Positions 1-10,699 of a stretch of 64,000 nucleotides of DNA are shown one piece after another. The number at the start of each line of letters is the position of its first letter. Position 1 is the stretch's first letter. Origin of the DNA: Sophora flavescens (taxonomy: Eukaryota; Streptophyta; Magnoliopsida; Fabales; Fabaceae). The translations under genes were made by a program, and so were the position numbers. The notes beneath the pieces were generated by a model that saw nothing but the letters and a program-made list of their open reading frames with translations, was not told where the DNA came from and made no database searches. The stretch is from assembly GCA_030762895.1 (NCBI GenBank), contig CM061063.1, positions 59,103,196 through 59,167,195 of the forward strand. The letters are read 5' to 3'.

Positions 1-2474
1 TTATTTATCCATAGTGTGTAAGTTATGTTTGTTATTTATCCATTCTTATCGACCTAACATATATATATATAAAGCCATATGGATGATTCATCGGGCATCC
101 CTCCTTCGCATAGCGGGTCGGAGAGCACTCGGCCGTCTAGGAAAAAGGGTAGAGGTGCCACGACCCTGAAAAAATTGGCCATTGCTGTGCGTGGTGAAAA
201 CCGGTTGCTTATTGACTTTGATAGAGATGGCAAACCATATGGTCCAGAAAAGGATCGGTTCTCTTCATTTGTAGCCCTCGAAGGTAAAAGCAGGGCTAGC
301 ATCCTGTGTGAGGATTGGGATCATGTACCAGACATGGTGAAGAACCAGATTTGGGAAAGTATTTTGGTATTTCACTATTACTATCTATTCTTTGTATTTA
401 TTAACCATATTCTTATAGTACACTAATTTATCCATTTGGTTGTGTAATGTAGCAAACATATGAGGTGCCGAATACTGAGGCTATGAGACATAGATGGATT
501 TCTTATGCGAGTGATCATTGGAGGCAATTCAAGTCAAACCTCACGTCCACTTACGTTTTTGGGCAGTCAGAAAAAACTGTACTTGAGATGTACTCGTGGC
601 TTGACGAGGAAACCTGGAATACGTTTGTCAAGAGTCGACGGAGCCCTGCCTTTCAGGTGTGTTGCATTTACAGTTTTTTATCGTGCCCACCAAATTAATT
701 TATTTTTACTGAATTTAGTTGTGCATGTTATGTATAACAGGATAAAAAGAGAAAGGCTCAGGAAACTCAGAAGAAGAATATCTACCCCCATAGATTATCT
801 CGTGGGGGCTATGACTTACTAAATGCGAAATTGATGGCTGCTGAGTTGAAGAAACAACAAGAGGAATTAGCAAGTCAATTCGATCCTGCAAGTCAATCTG
901 ATCCTATGATTGATGATCCCCCACCCCCACCAAAACGCCATGTATCATGGGTTAAAGCACGACAAAAACCTTCTAGAGAGTTTACATCTGAGCCGACACC
1001 TGTTGTTACTCAGAAAATTGTAAGTAAATATTCAATTTTAACTATAATTGCAATAAGCTTACACATTTAAAGAATTATATGTTGTGTTTTAGGACTCCCT
1101 GATTGAACAGAGCTCCCAAGGATCATTTGTTCCTTCCAGTTCCCGTCTGGATATCTTGGCTACCGCCCTTGGGAAGGAAGACCACCCTGGACGTGTCATT
1201 GGGGTTGGAAAGTTTGTAGGCATTCGGGCATGCCACGGACCGCCATCATGTGACAACCGCCATTTCATACGAGAAGATTTCAGACGGGAGGTACTGCCGG
1301 AGATATGTGCGGATGTTAGACGGGAGGTTCTTCCGGAGATATGTGAGGATGTTAGGCAGGAGGTTCTTCTAAAGATTAAGGCGGATCTACAACGGGACCT
1401 ATTACCGCGGATGATGATAGAGTTTAGAGAGCATATCTCATCTATGGGTTCCTCCCAACATTCTGCACAACATATTAGCACAAAGGGGAGCTGTGATCAT
1501 GTACATGTGCCAGTTGAGGAGCATGATCATCATGATGTTTCCAACCTTTGTAAGCTATATGTTGTGGATCAATCTCGCCGGTTAGTGGCTTACGGCAAGA
1601 TATACAAGTTAGGGGATACCGTGCACCACATTATATTAGAGCATGATATGGCGAGGGTGTCGGTTGACTTGGTTTTAGATGCTGATGCTCCAGTCCCTGT
1701 ACCCACTGATGAGGTTCAAACAGTGGGCCAGGCAGTCGGCCAGTTCATTAAATGGCCAGTAAAGGTATTCGTAACCATTCACGTGGAATTACTCAATGAT
1801 CCTTTCTATATATATGTACAATTGAAATAACTTTTTCCATCTTTACTAATGTTTTATCTTTGTTGTTTAGGATATTGACGACAGAGTTGGTCGTCCATCA
1901 TTGATGAAACCATATGAGAAGGACGTTGTTCCAAAGGTATTAATTCATAATGTTTCATATATTTCACTTGAATTGAAATAACGTAACTCCAAGATATATA
2001 CTAATGTTTTATTGTTGTTTATGATGTTGAGAAAGCCAGTCCACCTCAACTTTCTACGTTTTTACAGTTGGCTTCGCTGTCTATGAAATACAAGACAGAT
2101 AAGGATTTATTTTTGCCTTTGGAATATGATGGAAGCAAGGCATTGTCTGACAAAGTCATCCCATTTTCAATTGCTAGGACTGAAATGCTTGATGTATGTA
2201 TGAATGGGGAGCTTTGTGTTACGGTTGTACAGTTATGGTGCATGTAAGTTGATAAGCCTCTGGCTCATCTAGTTTTATGGCTAGTATGACCAGGGTTTTG
2301 TGCAAATTATATCCTATTTTCACCCAAATTAGATTAGATTGTCCTCAAGCAAGGTTTTGAGTCTCTAAAGTAGTTTTAGGTTAAATTACCCAGTTTTGAG
2401 TCAAATAATACACTTATAGTTATTTCTTTGTTTTCAGGTTAAGAAGAAGTTGAGGAAATAAAGAAACAAGGGAT

Positions 2475-2856
2475 TCGCCTCGCGAACAGCTCTTCGCCTC
2501 GCGACCCCGAAGGCTGATTGTTCCAAAGAAATGCAAGGTCTCTGGTTCGCCCCGCGAAGAAGATCTCGCCCCGCGAGTCATCCAACCCAGAAAGTCAGAG
2601 ACGATCACGGCTTGCCCGTGTTGAGGGTCACGGCTGTGGCAGTTTTGAAGTTGAAGAGTCTCGCCTCGTGAGTATCCATTCGCCTCGCGATCCTGGAAGT
2701 CAGAAAGCATCACGGTTGGCCCCTGATGTTCATAACGGGCGTAATAAGAAGACTCTTCAGTTCCTCGCCTCGCGAAGGTGTGTTCGCCTCGCGAGAATAC
2801 CAAGCGTTGCTGACTCTTCACAAAATTCGCCTCGCGAATTAGTACTCGCCTCGCGA
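2475..2856 (+). repeat. Five pairs of TCGCCTCGCGA-type motif, 19-bp spacing in every pair
   Basis: Copies start at 2475/2494, 2547/2566, 2661/2680, 2765/2784 and 2827/2846. Within each pair the starts are exactly 19 bp apart; between pairs the distance varies (72, 114, 104 and 62 bp). The second pair carries the same C variant in both members (TCGCCCCGCGA), and one member of the third pair reads CGTGA. The core TCGCGA is palindromic. All lie in the presumed U3 region, the last ending about 20 bp before the TATA box. Confidence 0.9.
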
Positions 2857-2876
2857 GTGGGCTAAAATTCTGAATA

Positions 2877-2886
2877 GTATAAAAGG
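2877..2886 (+). promoter_or_regulatory. TATA box of solo LTR
   Basis: GTATAAAAGG lies just downstream of the GC-rich motif pairs and upstream of a T-rich leader, as expected for the U3/R junction of a plant LTR promoter. Confidence 0.5.
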
Positions 2887-3462
2887 CTGTTCTGAACAGA
2901 TTGTAGAGACTTTTGCTTCTCCATTTGTTCTGTTTACATTTTTTTTCTCTGTGTGTTTTCGTTTTTGTTATGGAGAACTAAGTTTCTAGGATTAATCTAT
3001 TGTAATTGATTTCCACTATACTTGAGGTTCTTGTATTTCCTGTTTTGTATGCTTTTCCCTCTTCAATGCCATGCTTTATATTTCTGTTTGCTTAATTCAG
3101 GAGTATATTGTATTGTGTTGATTTATTTCCGGTGATATCATGTTCCTATAATTAATCGCGTTTGCTTAATTTGCGTGTGTACGTTTCGTGTTCGCTTAGT
3201 TCACGAAGTGCTTAACCCCGTTTGCTTAATTCGGGAATAGGGACATGTATCTGTAGTAGTGGTTTCGCTTGTAAATTGTTGCTACAATCGGGAGGGGATT
3301 AAAATCTGCTTAGGGCTTGGAAATTGCATGAACCTATGATAGTTGGGAAATCGAGAGCAATAGATTAATCTGTTTTTGGTCATTTGATAACCTCTTTGAA
3401 CTGCCTTATTTTATTGCTCTGTTTTCATTGTTTTGTTCCCTTTGATTGCATCCCAAACCAAA

Positions 3463-3480
3463 CCCCCCCCCCCCCCCCCA
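3463..3480. repeat. Poly-C tract
   Basis: A run of about 17 C residues inside the solo LTR, preceded by CCCAAACCAAA. Its exact length is prone to sequencing error. Confidence 0.8.
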
Positions 3481-4654
3481 AAACTGATTTTTGTGAAAAA
3501 TAACACTTTAAGGGTCCTTGAGAACGACATCCGAGTTGTCGCCCTAAACTACAGTTTTAAAACCCGCTCGTCCTTTTTGGCGCGTGCGCGACAGCGCGAC
3601 CATAAGTACTTCCTTTATTTGTAAGTGAATTTTATAATATAACTATATCAATCTTTTATACTTAACATTAATTTATTTCAATATCTTAATTATAGGCACC
3701 TGTATCGCCTAAGTTTGTCCAATGGCACGGACCAGGTTTTTGGATTCTTGGACCCTTACATGACTATGACTTAACAGAGCGATTTTCAAACTGTGCAGAC
3801 CTACATCATGAATACAATGAGTGAAAGCAAAAAGTGGTGTTATCTAGCCCCATACATCGACTCTAATCATCGGCAGTTGCTGGTCATTTGTCCTGACAAG
3901 AATGAGGTCGCGTTCTTGTGTTCAATACACAATGCTCCATAGGAAGATCTCAAGAATATAATTGACACATAAGCAAACTTTCACTCTTAATTTGAAATAT
4001 TATTGCACCAGCTTATTGATGTGGATGTATTAATTTACATGAATATCGATCTGTTTATCACAGAGCTATGCAGGCATGTAGTAGGTTGGAAGGTAAAAGC
4101 AAGGCTAGGAGAGTAAAGCCTAATTGGATTCATTGCAATGTAAGTAGTTAACCCGAGATTCAATTGGAAGTTATATATATAATAGTAATTATTATATGTT
4201 TACTCATTATTGTCTATAATTTGTAGTCTAATCGACAACAAGGCAACTGGGAGTGTGGATACTTTGTCTTGAGACAAATGTTGACTATTGTCTCCGTCGG
4301 TATTACTGATCGATGGGCAGAGATAATTAATAAATGTTATGTGAACTTGTAGAATTTCAACAATACGGAACCATTCTCTTATGATGAAATTGAGGACATC
4401 AACAAGCATTGGGCAAACTTCTTTCTTGATTATAGTAAACCATTTGTATCTTAGATGTATTTAGTTTGACATTTATATAGGTTTAGTTTTTTTGTTGATA
4501 TAGCTAGATTAATTAGAACTGGGTTAACTATATATATGAATGTTAATGTTAATTGTTGAGTTTTTGTTGATTTTGTATTGTTGATGTGTACAGAAAACTG
4601 AATGAAAACAGGGAAAGGAAGTGAGGGAAGAAACAAATGATGTTTTTTTTTTAA

Positions 4655-5015
4655 AATACAAGACTTTCTACATCGGTTGTGACCTTAACTGATGTAGAAA
4701 GTCCACAACAGTGACCAGGAAGCGCACTTTCTACAACGGATGGTCAAACCAACTGATGTAGAAAGGTACATATCTACAACGGTTGGTCAACACAACCGAT
4801 GTAGAAAGCTCACCCGAGTTCACAATTTGGATGTAGAAATCACACTTTCTACAACAATTGTGTTTTCCAATCGTTGTAGATATGTACTTTCTACAATGGT
4901 TGGACAACCGTTGTAGAAAGTCCCTATTTTCTACATCGAACGTATCTACAACGATTGGTCAACCGTTGTAGAAAGTCTTTTTTCAATCGCCGCAGAAATG
5001 TTTTTTTCACTAGTG
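4655..5015 (+). repeat. CACTA-1 subterminal inverted repeats and 3' terminus
   Basis: At least ten copies of TTTCTACAACGGTTG-like words occur in both orientations (for example TTTCTACATCGGTTG and its complement CAACCGATGTAGAAAG). They end in TTTTTTTCACTAGTG. Short inverted motifs clustered next to the terminus are characteristic of CACTA elements, where the transposase or its partner binds. The repeat word differs from that of the second CACTA element (ACACATCGGTTTT). Confidence 0.85.
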
Positions 5016-5515
5016 GAGCTTTGAACGATAAAATCTAGGAAATCCCAATCTACTCTCATTGTTTGAATTCCAATTAACTCAAGTCTTTTAAGGCTTGTTA
5101 TAAGGCAGGTGGGGTGATTTGGTGGCCCCGTCCACCTCTCTACAGCCTCATCTCTAGTCTTGCCTGCTTTAACTGGTTCATCTATCATCATTCTTCTAAT
5201 TCTAAAATTTTTCTGCAAGCAAACATACTAAAATGTGAGTAACATGAGAGAAAATATTGTGTAAGTAAAATTTTCCTTTCCAGAATACAAAAACCAACGT
5301 TTCTATTCTAAAGAAAGTTAAAGAACAAACCTCGATGACAAAAACCTCCAGTTTTTTAGCATTCTGAAGAACGCTTACTAGCATATCCCAGCTGCAATTT
5401 TCAGAGAGTCTGACCCATAAATATGTTAAATTGCGCAAATGGTGAAGATGTAGATTGTCAAGGTCACCATCATTAAGGTACTGTCATGCAGAATACATTG
5501 ACAAGTAAACCACCA

Positions 5516-5517
<2 letters not shown>

Positions 5518-5559
<42 letters not shown>
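5518..5559. repeat. (AT)n microsatellite
   Basis: About 20 AT units in an intron of the F-box pseudogene. Length is likely to vary between individuals. Confidence 0.9.
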
Positions 5560-5560
<1 letters not shown>

Positions 5561-5802
5561 TACAATATTGATAGCAATCCACTGGTATATGGTGAAAAGA
5601 AAACTTACTCGCATTATCTCGGAAGACATAATCAACGATTTGACAATATCAAGTCCACTAAAAACCTTGAGCAAACTTGAACCATAAGATGAAGAAATAG
5701 CTGTCCGAAAAACATTGCTCACTGTGCCATACTTCCAATTTTGGAGCAATAGGTCTTTCAAATCTATGATTTGAATAGAGAGGCGGCTTTTAAGTTTAAG
5801 AG

Positions 5803-6505
5803 TATGTTTGGATGGGATATTTGTGGAGGATGAAATAATGTTTGAGAGAATTTAAAATACTTGACTTTAAATTATGTTGTCTGGATGTTTTAGTACAAAG
5901 AATTTAAAATTCTTGGAATTTTAACGAGGGATTTGTCTTAGCTAAAATAAGAGAATTTCAAATCCCAATGTGAGGAGGTGTTTACCAATCCATCTCCAAT
6001 TTTCATTCCCTTCGATTATCTTCATCAATCTCCCTCAAATTTCATTAATATGCAAAGTAACAATTAAAATGTCTGTTCTAATTTTTCATTTTGATTGTGT
6101 TTGTGTGTGGATCTTAAAACAGTGATCGAAGATGAGATTAACGTTTACGAAGATGTTCAATAAGCTTTTTACGAAGAAGGAAATGGGTATTGTGAAAAAA
6201 AAGAGGTGATTTTTGAATACCACTTTGATGTCTGTGATTGTGATTGTGGTTGGTGCCTTTACTATATAACTTCTTCTGCATGCTTTTCATATACCATACT
6301 TGAGCAATTAAGCAGGGTGAGATATTCATTATTTATGGGGTTACTCAACTATTTTATCCAAACAATAATTTTTTTAAATGAAGAGAAATCAATTTCTTTA
6401 TCCAAACAATAAATTTTGTAAATGAAGGCAATATAAATGAAGCATTTGAATTTCCTAAAATTTCAAATTCCTTTGAATTTCCAATTCTCTCATCCAAACA
6501 CAACC
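5803..6505. mobile_element. MITE (703 bp) in an LRR exon of the F-box gene
   Basis: The left end TATGTTTGGATGGGA and the complement of the right end (GGTTGTGTTTGGATGAGA) form imperfect terminal inverted repeats of the common plant TGTTTGGATG type. TAAGAG flanks both sides (5797-5802 and 6506-6511). Removing it rejoins an LRR reading frame on the minus strand. No transposase is encoded. The duplication is shorter than the 8 bp of hAT, so the superfamily is left open (hAT or PIF). Confidence 0.65.
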
Positions 6506-7419
6506 TAAGAGAATATTTGGACTTTCTACTTCAACTTGTTTAGGGTGGGCACTGAGATATGAATAGAGAACTTATGGTCGCCAACAAATCAAGTTCTTCA
6601 AGTTGCAGACATCCAGAGAGAAAAGTAGGGAATGAAACATTACCATCCCTAATCTCCAACTTACCTAGATCCATATCAAGAATCTTCACCAAAGGCAACT
6701 TATAGAAGGAAGGGATCCTACTTGAATGCTACCCCACAGTTTCAAGACACTAAGTGATTTGTGAGACACCCCATTGTGCCCTGGTGTTTTTTTTAGATTA
6801 AATCATTCTTAATTAAATTCTTAACCGCGTACGTAACGTGAAAATACGTAAAAATTAAAACTTATATAATAATCATATAACTTCTGCAAATTAAATATAC
6901 CAACGTTGTAATATATAAATACACACATGTTTATTTATTACATTACCAAACACTGTTGAGGGTAATCCTCTCAGTATGATCCCTCACAGGCATTTACATA
7001 AACAAAAGGTATACTAGCGTAAACATGTAAAAATTACTTCTTAAACACACTAGCCATACTATCTATACTCTAATCACCATGGGCCATAGCTCGACCTCCA
7101 ATGTCTGGTTCGTAAGAAGTTCCATCCAACTCCTTCTCATTCAGCTCAGTCACAGGGTCTTCTTGTACGATCCCATAATAAAATAAGATACACACACAGA
7201 AAGAATACAGGGGATAAGAAACAGTTCTATCATCAAAAAGTGAAAAAGAGTAATAGTAAATTATACAGTAATTGTCACAGATAATCAGCACACATAACTA
7301 ACAAATCATCCTCAAGTTAATATATCATCCTTTACCCTCGATATCATGCTACTCAAAGACATCATAGCTGCACACCTATTTCTAAGGTGGAAGTGGTCTC
7401 GCGAGAACTCTTGATTTTA

Positions 7420-7670
7420 CGTGTATTGTATTACCAATACACGGTGTATTATATTACCAATACACATATGTGTTTTACGTGTATTATATTACCAATACAT
7501 GGTGTATTATGTTACCAATACACAGATATGTTTTACGTGTATTATATTACCAATACACGGATGTACTTGTGTATTATATTATCAATACACTTTTTTCCTT
7601 GTATATTATATTATCAATACACGGTTGTGGACAACAACACCAACCTCGTGTATTATATTACCAATACACG
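7420..7670. repeat. Eight copies of an imperfect palindrome GTGTATT...AATACAC
   Basis: Each 22-bp copy has arms GTGTATT and AATACAC around ATATTACC-like loops. Starts are near 7421, 7444, 7479, 7502, 7537, 7570, 7600 and 7649. The first four form two close pairs, each 23 bp apart. In three forward frames this produces repeated YYQYT peptides, which I regard as a by-product and not a gene. Confidence 0.9.
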
Positions 7671-7944
7671 TGAATCTCACCAACCCATTTTAACAACATC
7701 CTAGTGCCTTAACCTTCCACTAGAACTCAACACATATTATAAGTCACCACACCTCATTACAATACATCATCTAGGTTAGGCACCTAAGTCACCATTATTC
7801 TCACACCCAAAACAAACAACTATCTCTCGATCAACATATATATCTTTGCTTAAAATCCACTAAGCACAATATTAACAACCAGACAGATCATGCATAACAT
7901 AACATTAGAAAATATTCAAATCTAGTAAACCATAAAGTCAGACT

Positions 7945-8065
7945 CTGTCACGGCCTAGCCGTGATAGCCATCACAGGCGTGACAGGCATCAAAGACAAGC
8001 ATTTCTACAACACATAACCTCTCACGGCCTGGCCAAGACAACCATCACGGCCGTGACAGACAACC
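7945..8065. repeat. Pair of about 40-bp CACGGCC-type repeats in the long LTR
   Basis: Two related blocks (about 7948-7992 and 8021-8062) each contain two CACGGCC/GGCCGTG-type words about 20 bp apart. A looser form (TCACGGCTTGCCCGTG, then TCACGGCTGTGG) occurs at about 2606-2642 in the other solo LTR. Confidence 0.6.
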
Positions 8066-9310
8066 AACATCCTCAATATCACAAATATTCAAACACCAAA
8101 ATAACACGTCACATGCAGATGGAATACATCAACCAGCGTATCACAGTAAATTCAACAACATAAAGTCATACATCCTCAATATCATATAATCAACCTAATG
8201 TCGATAAACCTACAATTCTCAAATCACCATTGGTTTTACAGAAAAGGTTTCCAATGTGATTTTGGTTTTGTCGATTACTCGACTACTAGTAGGGTTTAGG
8301 TCGCCTTACACAATCATTATATAATATACTACTTATCGTTTCTGATGGTAGATTGATTCTTCCCCCCACCCGGGTTATCACCGAAATTTCGAATTCGCCA
8401 TTCTTCGTTGTCACGCCACACTTTAACGGTTTCTCCTCCAACCAAACAATACAACTATAAACAAAATCATTCTTAACCTAAATAGCTAGGTTTCGGCCTC
8501 CTAATTCAAAACAGGGTTAGGATTCTTTTCTCATTCCAAGCTTTTGGATTCTAATTCCTATAGTCTTAGATAGCTTAGATAAATTATCATAACTTGAAAA
8601 TATTAACAAAATATTTTAATATCCCTTTTAATTAAGTTTCGGTCTTACTTGGTAAAATAGGCTAGGAAATTATTTTTGATTCAAGCTATTGGTTTTAGAT
8701 TACATAGATCCTTAAGAGTATTAACCAGTCATTAGAATTCATTAATTCAACAAAATCTATAAACTCCTAAACCCTAGATTTTCGGCCAACACCATAAAAT
8801 TAGGGTAGAAATCTTTGTTGAAGTTAAGTTCTTAGATTATAACCATATAGGTATTAGGGATCATGATACAAGTGTTAGAATTGACAAATGACACAAAAAA
8901 TTCAAACCCATTTTCTCTCCTAGGTTCGGCCCACAATGGTTTTTAGGGAAGGAAAATATTTTTGATTACATGCTCTTGGATAATGAAAGGAGTGCCCCTA
9001 ACTAGATCATAGAAATTGGTTTCACATTTTTAGGATTTTTCTACAATTTTCTAGAATTATTTAAAGTTCTAGATCTAAGAAAATAAGAACATGAAAATGA
9101 AGAACAAGATCTTAGAAAGGAAGGAGACAATCATGTTACCTCATTAGGTTGAAGGAGATGAAGGAGGATGATGATCCTAGCTAGCTTGTTACAAGAACAC
9201 TTGAAGCTTTGGAAAGTTAACAATGGAGTTTATGTGTTTAAGTGTGAAGAACAAGTAAGAAGATGAAGAAGATGAGTGAAATGGGGAGGGGAGGCCACGG
9301 TTTGGGGGGG

Positions 9311-9320
9311 GTATATATAG
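9311..9320 (-). promoter_or_regulatory. TATA box of the 3.46-kb LTR
   Basis: On the minus strand CTATATATAC is about 900 bp inside the LTR 5' end and is followed by a C/T-rich transcribed-leader-like stretch. Confidence 0.45.
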
Positions 9321-10310
9321 GCTATATCTTAGGCCTTGTTTATTAGAATTAGATTAATAGGTTTTATGAATATAATAATATATATTAACTAACTATAGTT
9401 AATACTTGACCTAACTAGGGTTATTTTGCTAACTATGGTTAAAATCATGTGGCTCATATTCTCTGAGTGGTGTGACTTCCCCTTGTCCACACAATTTAAC
9501 CATGGTTCCTTAACCATGGTTAAAATCTAACTTAGCTTTGGTTAGGTTAAGCTAAAAGGGTATTTTGGTCATTCTGCTTAAAAACTCATAATTTCTAATA
9601 TTAATTGCATCATAAAATCTTGATGAGTCATCCCATAGCTCAGCTCCTCTAGTGTCCCGTTCTATCTCTGCAATTTCGTTGCCGATTCCGTCGGTTTCCC
9701 GATTAGGGTTTTACGCCCGATCAAAAGCGTAATATTTCGTTTTTAGTTGAAAATTTTCAAACTAACCAAACTCGTTGGAAATATGATTTAAATATAAACC
9801 ATTTTGTTCACGAGTCAAAATTAGGTTTTTTGATCATTAAAATCTTACTGTCAGTGAAAACACTGACTGTTTTCCGTTCAAACTTTCATCAAAATTCGTC
9901 CGAATAAACATAATATTTTATTTCTGATCAGAAATTTGGAAAGTAGAATTCCTTATGGACAAAATATAAAAAAAATCTACAAATTTCAGTTTCGGGTCAA
10001 TTTAGGATTTTCTGCCGATATAAAATCATAATGTCAGTAAAAACGTAGACCGGTTTCCGTCTGAGTTTTAAACCCAAAATTTCACCGTAACATTCTACCA
10101 TAAGAGAGACTATGAATATGATTTTATTTTATTTAAAATCACTTTCTAACTCTCAGATTAAAATACAATTAATTATATTTTAACCGGTTAAACAGCGTAA
10201 TTAAAAATCAGGCTGTTACAATTTGCAAGCAAAAACTGCCGATGGCAAAAAGGTTGCTATGCTGACAGACCATTTTGGCACTCGATGAAAGATTACACAA
10301 GATGGATTGT

Positions 10311-10699
10311 TACACTTTGCACTTTGACTTACTTTAACATCCATATTCAATATGTTTGCTTTTGACTTAGTTTAACATCTAAATTTCCACTTTAATTGCA
10401 TATGGGTACCAAATGTGAATGGGAATTCAGTCAAGTTGCATACTTGGATTGATATTATGAATGAATTGCCCAGTGGCTACTATAACTCTGAATATATGTT
10501 GTTTTAATATGCATATTGGATTTTTTTTTTGTTGACTCATGCATATTAGATGTTAAAATGTGAACTACATTAGGTATAATATTGTCATACCATTTTCGTG
10601 ATGTTTGGTTTGTACCTAAATATGGTAATTGAAAATGAAAATTTTGGTATTGTGCATCAATGGATGTATGAATCTTGTTCTAGGATTATATTGTGTATG
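10311..10699. other. AT-rich stretch without recognisable gene
   Basis: Contains short repeated phrases (TTTGACTTACTTTAACATC and TTTGACTTAGTTTAACATC). It may hold the 5' part or an intron of the F-box pseudogene, but no coding block could be read. Confidence 0.5.

Larger units (their letters stand above)
2250..3602 (+). mobile_element. Solo LTR (1,353 bp) in an intron of the CACTA gene, 5-bp target duplication TAAGT
   Basis: The segment starts TGATAAGCC and ends GCGACCA (TG...CA) and is flanked by TAAGT at 2245-2249 and 3603-3607. Removing it rejoins an intron matching the intact one at 16789-16870 of the second CACTA copy. It has a TATA box (GTATAAAAGG, 2877-2886), GC-rich motif pairs upstream of it and a TTTTTGGCGCG segment near its right end that recalls Ty3/gypsy LTR/primer-site junctions. 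No coding region is present. I infer a solo LTR, plus orientation, possibly Athila/Tat/Ogre-like; the clade is a guess. Confidence 0.75.
79..4454 (+). pseudogene. CACTA element second gene, plant transposase (Ptta/En/Spm) type with C-terminal Ulp1-like protease; broken
   Basis: Exons read from GT/AG sites and from alignment to the second copy (14626-17774): 79-366, 453-656, 741-1019, 1093-1764, 1871-1936, 2068-2243, 3696 to about 3970, 4064-4139 and 4227-4454. The N-terminal part has the basic start and the FDRDGKPYGPEKDRF segment of plant CACTA proteins. The middle has a proline patch (DPPPPPKR) and the FVPSSRLDILATALGK and HPGRVIGVG blocks. The C-terminal part resembles a Ulp1/C48 cysteine protease: an H..QLLVICP strand and the NWECGYFV block with the nucleophile cysteine. 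In-frame stops in the 3696 exon (after DPYMTMT and after HNAP) and at codon TAG near 4350 show it is dead. In living CACTA elements the role of this protein is not settled; DNA binding or SUMO-protease activity are the usual suggestions. Confidence 0.75.
1..5015 (+). mobile_element. CACTA (En/Spm) element 1, 3' part; 5' end outside window
   Basis: The right terminus is CACTAGTG at 5008-5015, the inverse of a CACTA-type 5' end. It is preceded by about 350 bp of subterminal repeats and by the second gene of a CACTA element. The first gene (TNP2 transposase) would lie left of base 1. The terminus falls inside the last recognisable exon of a minus-strand F-box/FBD gene, so that gene was the target. 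A candidate 3-bp target copy, GAG, follows at 5016-5018, but the matching left copy is outside. A solo LTR (2250-3602) interrupts one intron. The superfamily call is firm; the exact family is not known. Confidence 0.85.
6762..10220 (-). mobile_element. Solo LTR (3,459 bp), minus orientation, target duplication ATTTG
   Basis: On the minus strand it starts TGTAACAGCC and ends GGTGTCTCA (TG...CA). It is flanked by ATTTG at 6757-6761 and 10221-10225, and excision rejoins the F-box coding sequence. A TATA box is at 9311-9320 (minus), followed by a pyrimidine-rich leader and short introns/UTR-like sequence. There is no open reading frame beyond chance length. Such long LTRs are known in Ty3/gypsy lineages such as Ogre/Tat; the clade is inferred from length only. 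Confidence 0.75.
5016..10310 (-). pseudogene. F-box/LRR gene with FBD domain, split by three insertions
   Basis: Host-gene pieces on the minus strand, in coding order: 10310-10226 joined to 6756-6507 (ACKSLSVLKLWG runs across the LTR insertion site; then LPLVKILDMDLG and LEELDLLATIS); 5796-5609 (SRLSIQIIDLKDLLLQNWK onward); 5480-5331 (HHLRNLTYLWVRLSENCSW, NAKKLEVFVIE); 5212-5016 (PPNHPTCLITSLKRLEL, an FBD-like C-terminal block). Exon borders follow GT/AG. This order is that of the leucine-rich and FBD parts of plant F-box/FBD/LRR proteins, which act as substrate receptors of SCF ubiquitin ligases. The F-box itself is not visible. Damage: a frameshift after GSIQV near 6710, a MITE at 5803-6505, a solo LTR at 6762-10220, and loss of the end to CACTA-1. 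Non-functional. Confidence 0.75.

Noticed and set aside
2420..2865. Two overlapping frames across the TCGCCTCGCGA region
   Set aside because: Produced by the GC-rich motif array in an LTR; no protein family resemblance.
4655..5015. CRISPR-like array of short repeats
   Set aside because: Repeats occur in both orientations with irregular spacing next to a CACTA terminus in a plant genome; they are subterminal transposase sites.
7387..7704. Three overlapping forward open frames rich in YYQYT
   Set aside because: They are translations of the palindromic GTGTATT repeats inside a solo LTR.
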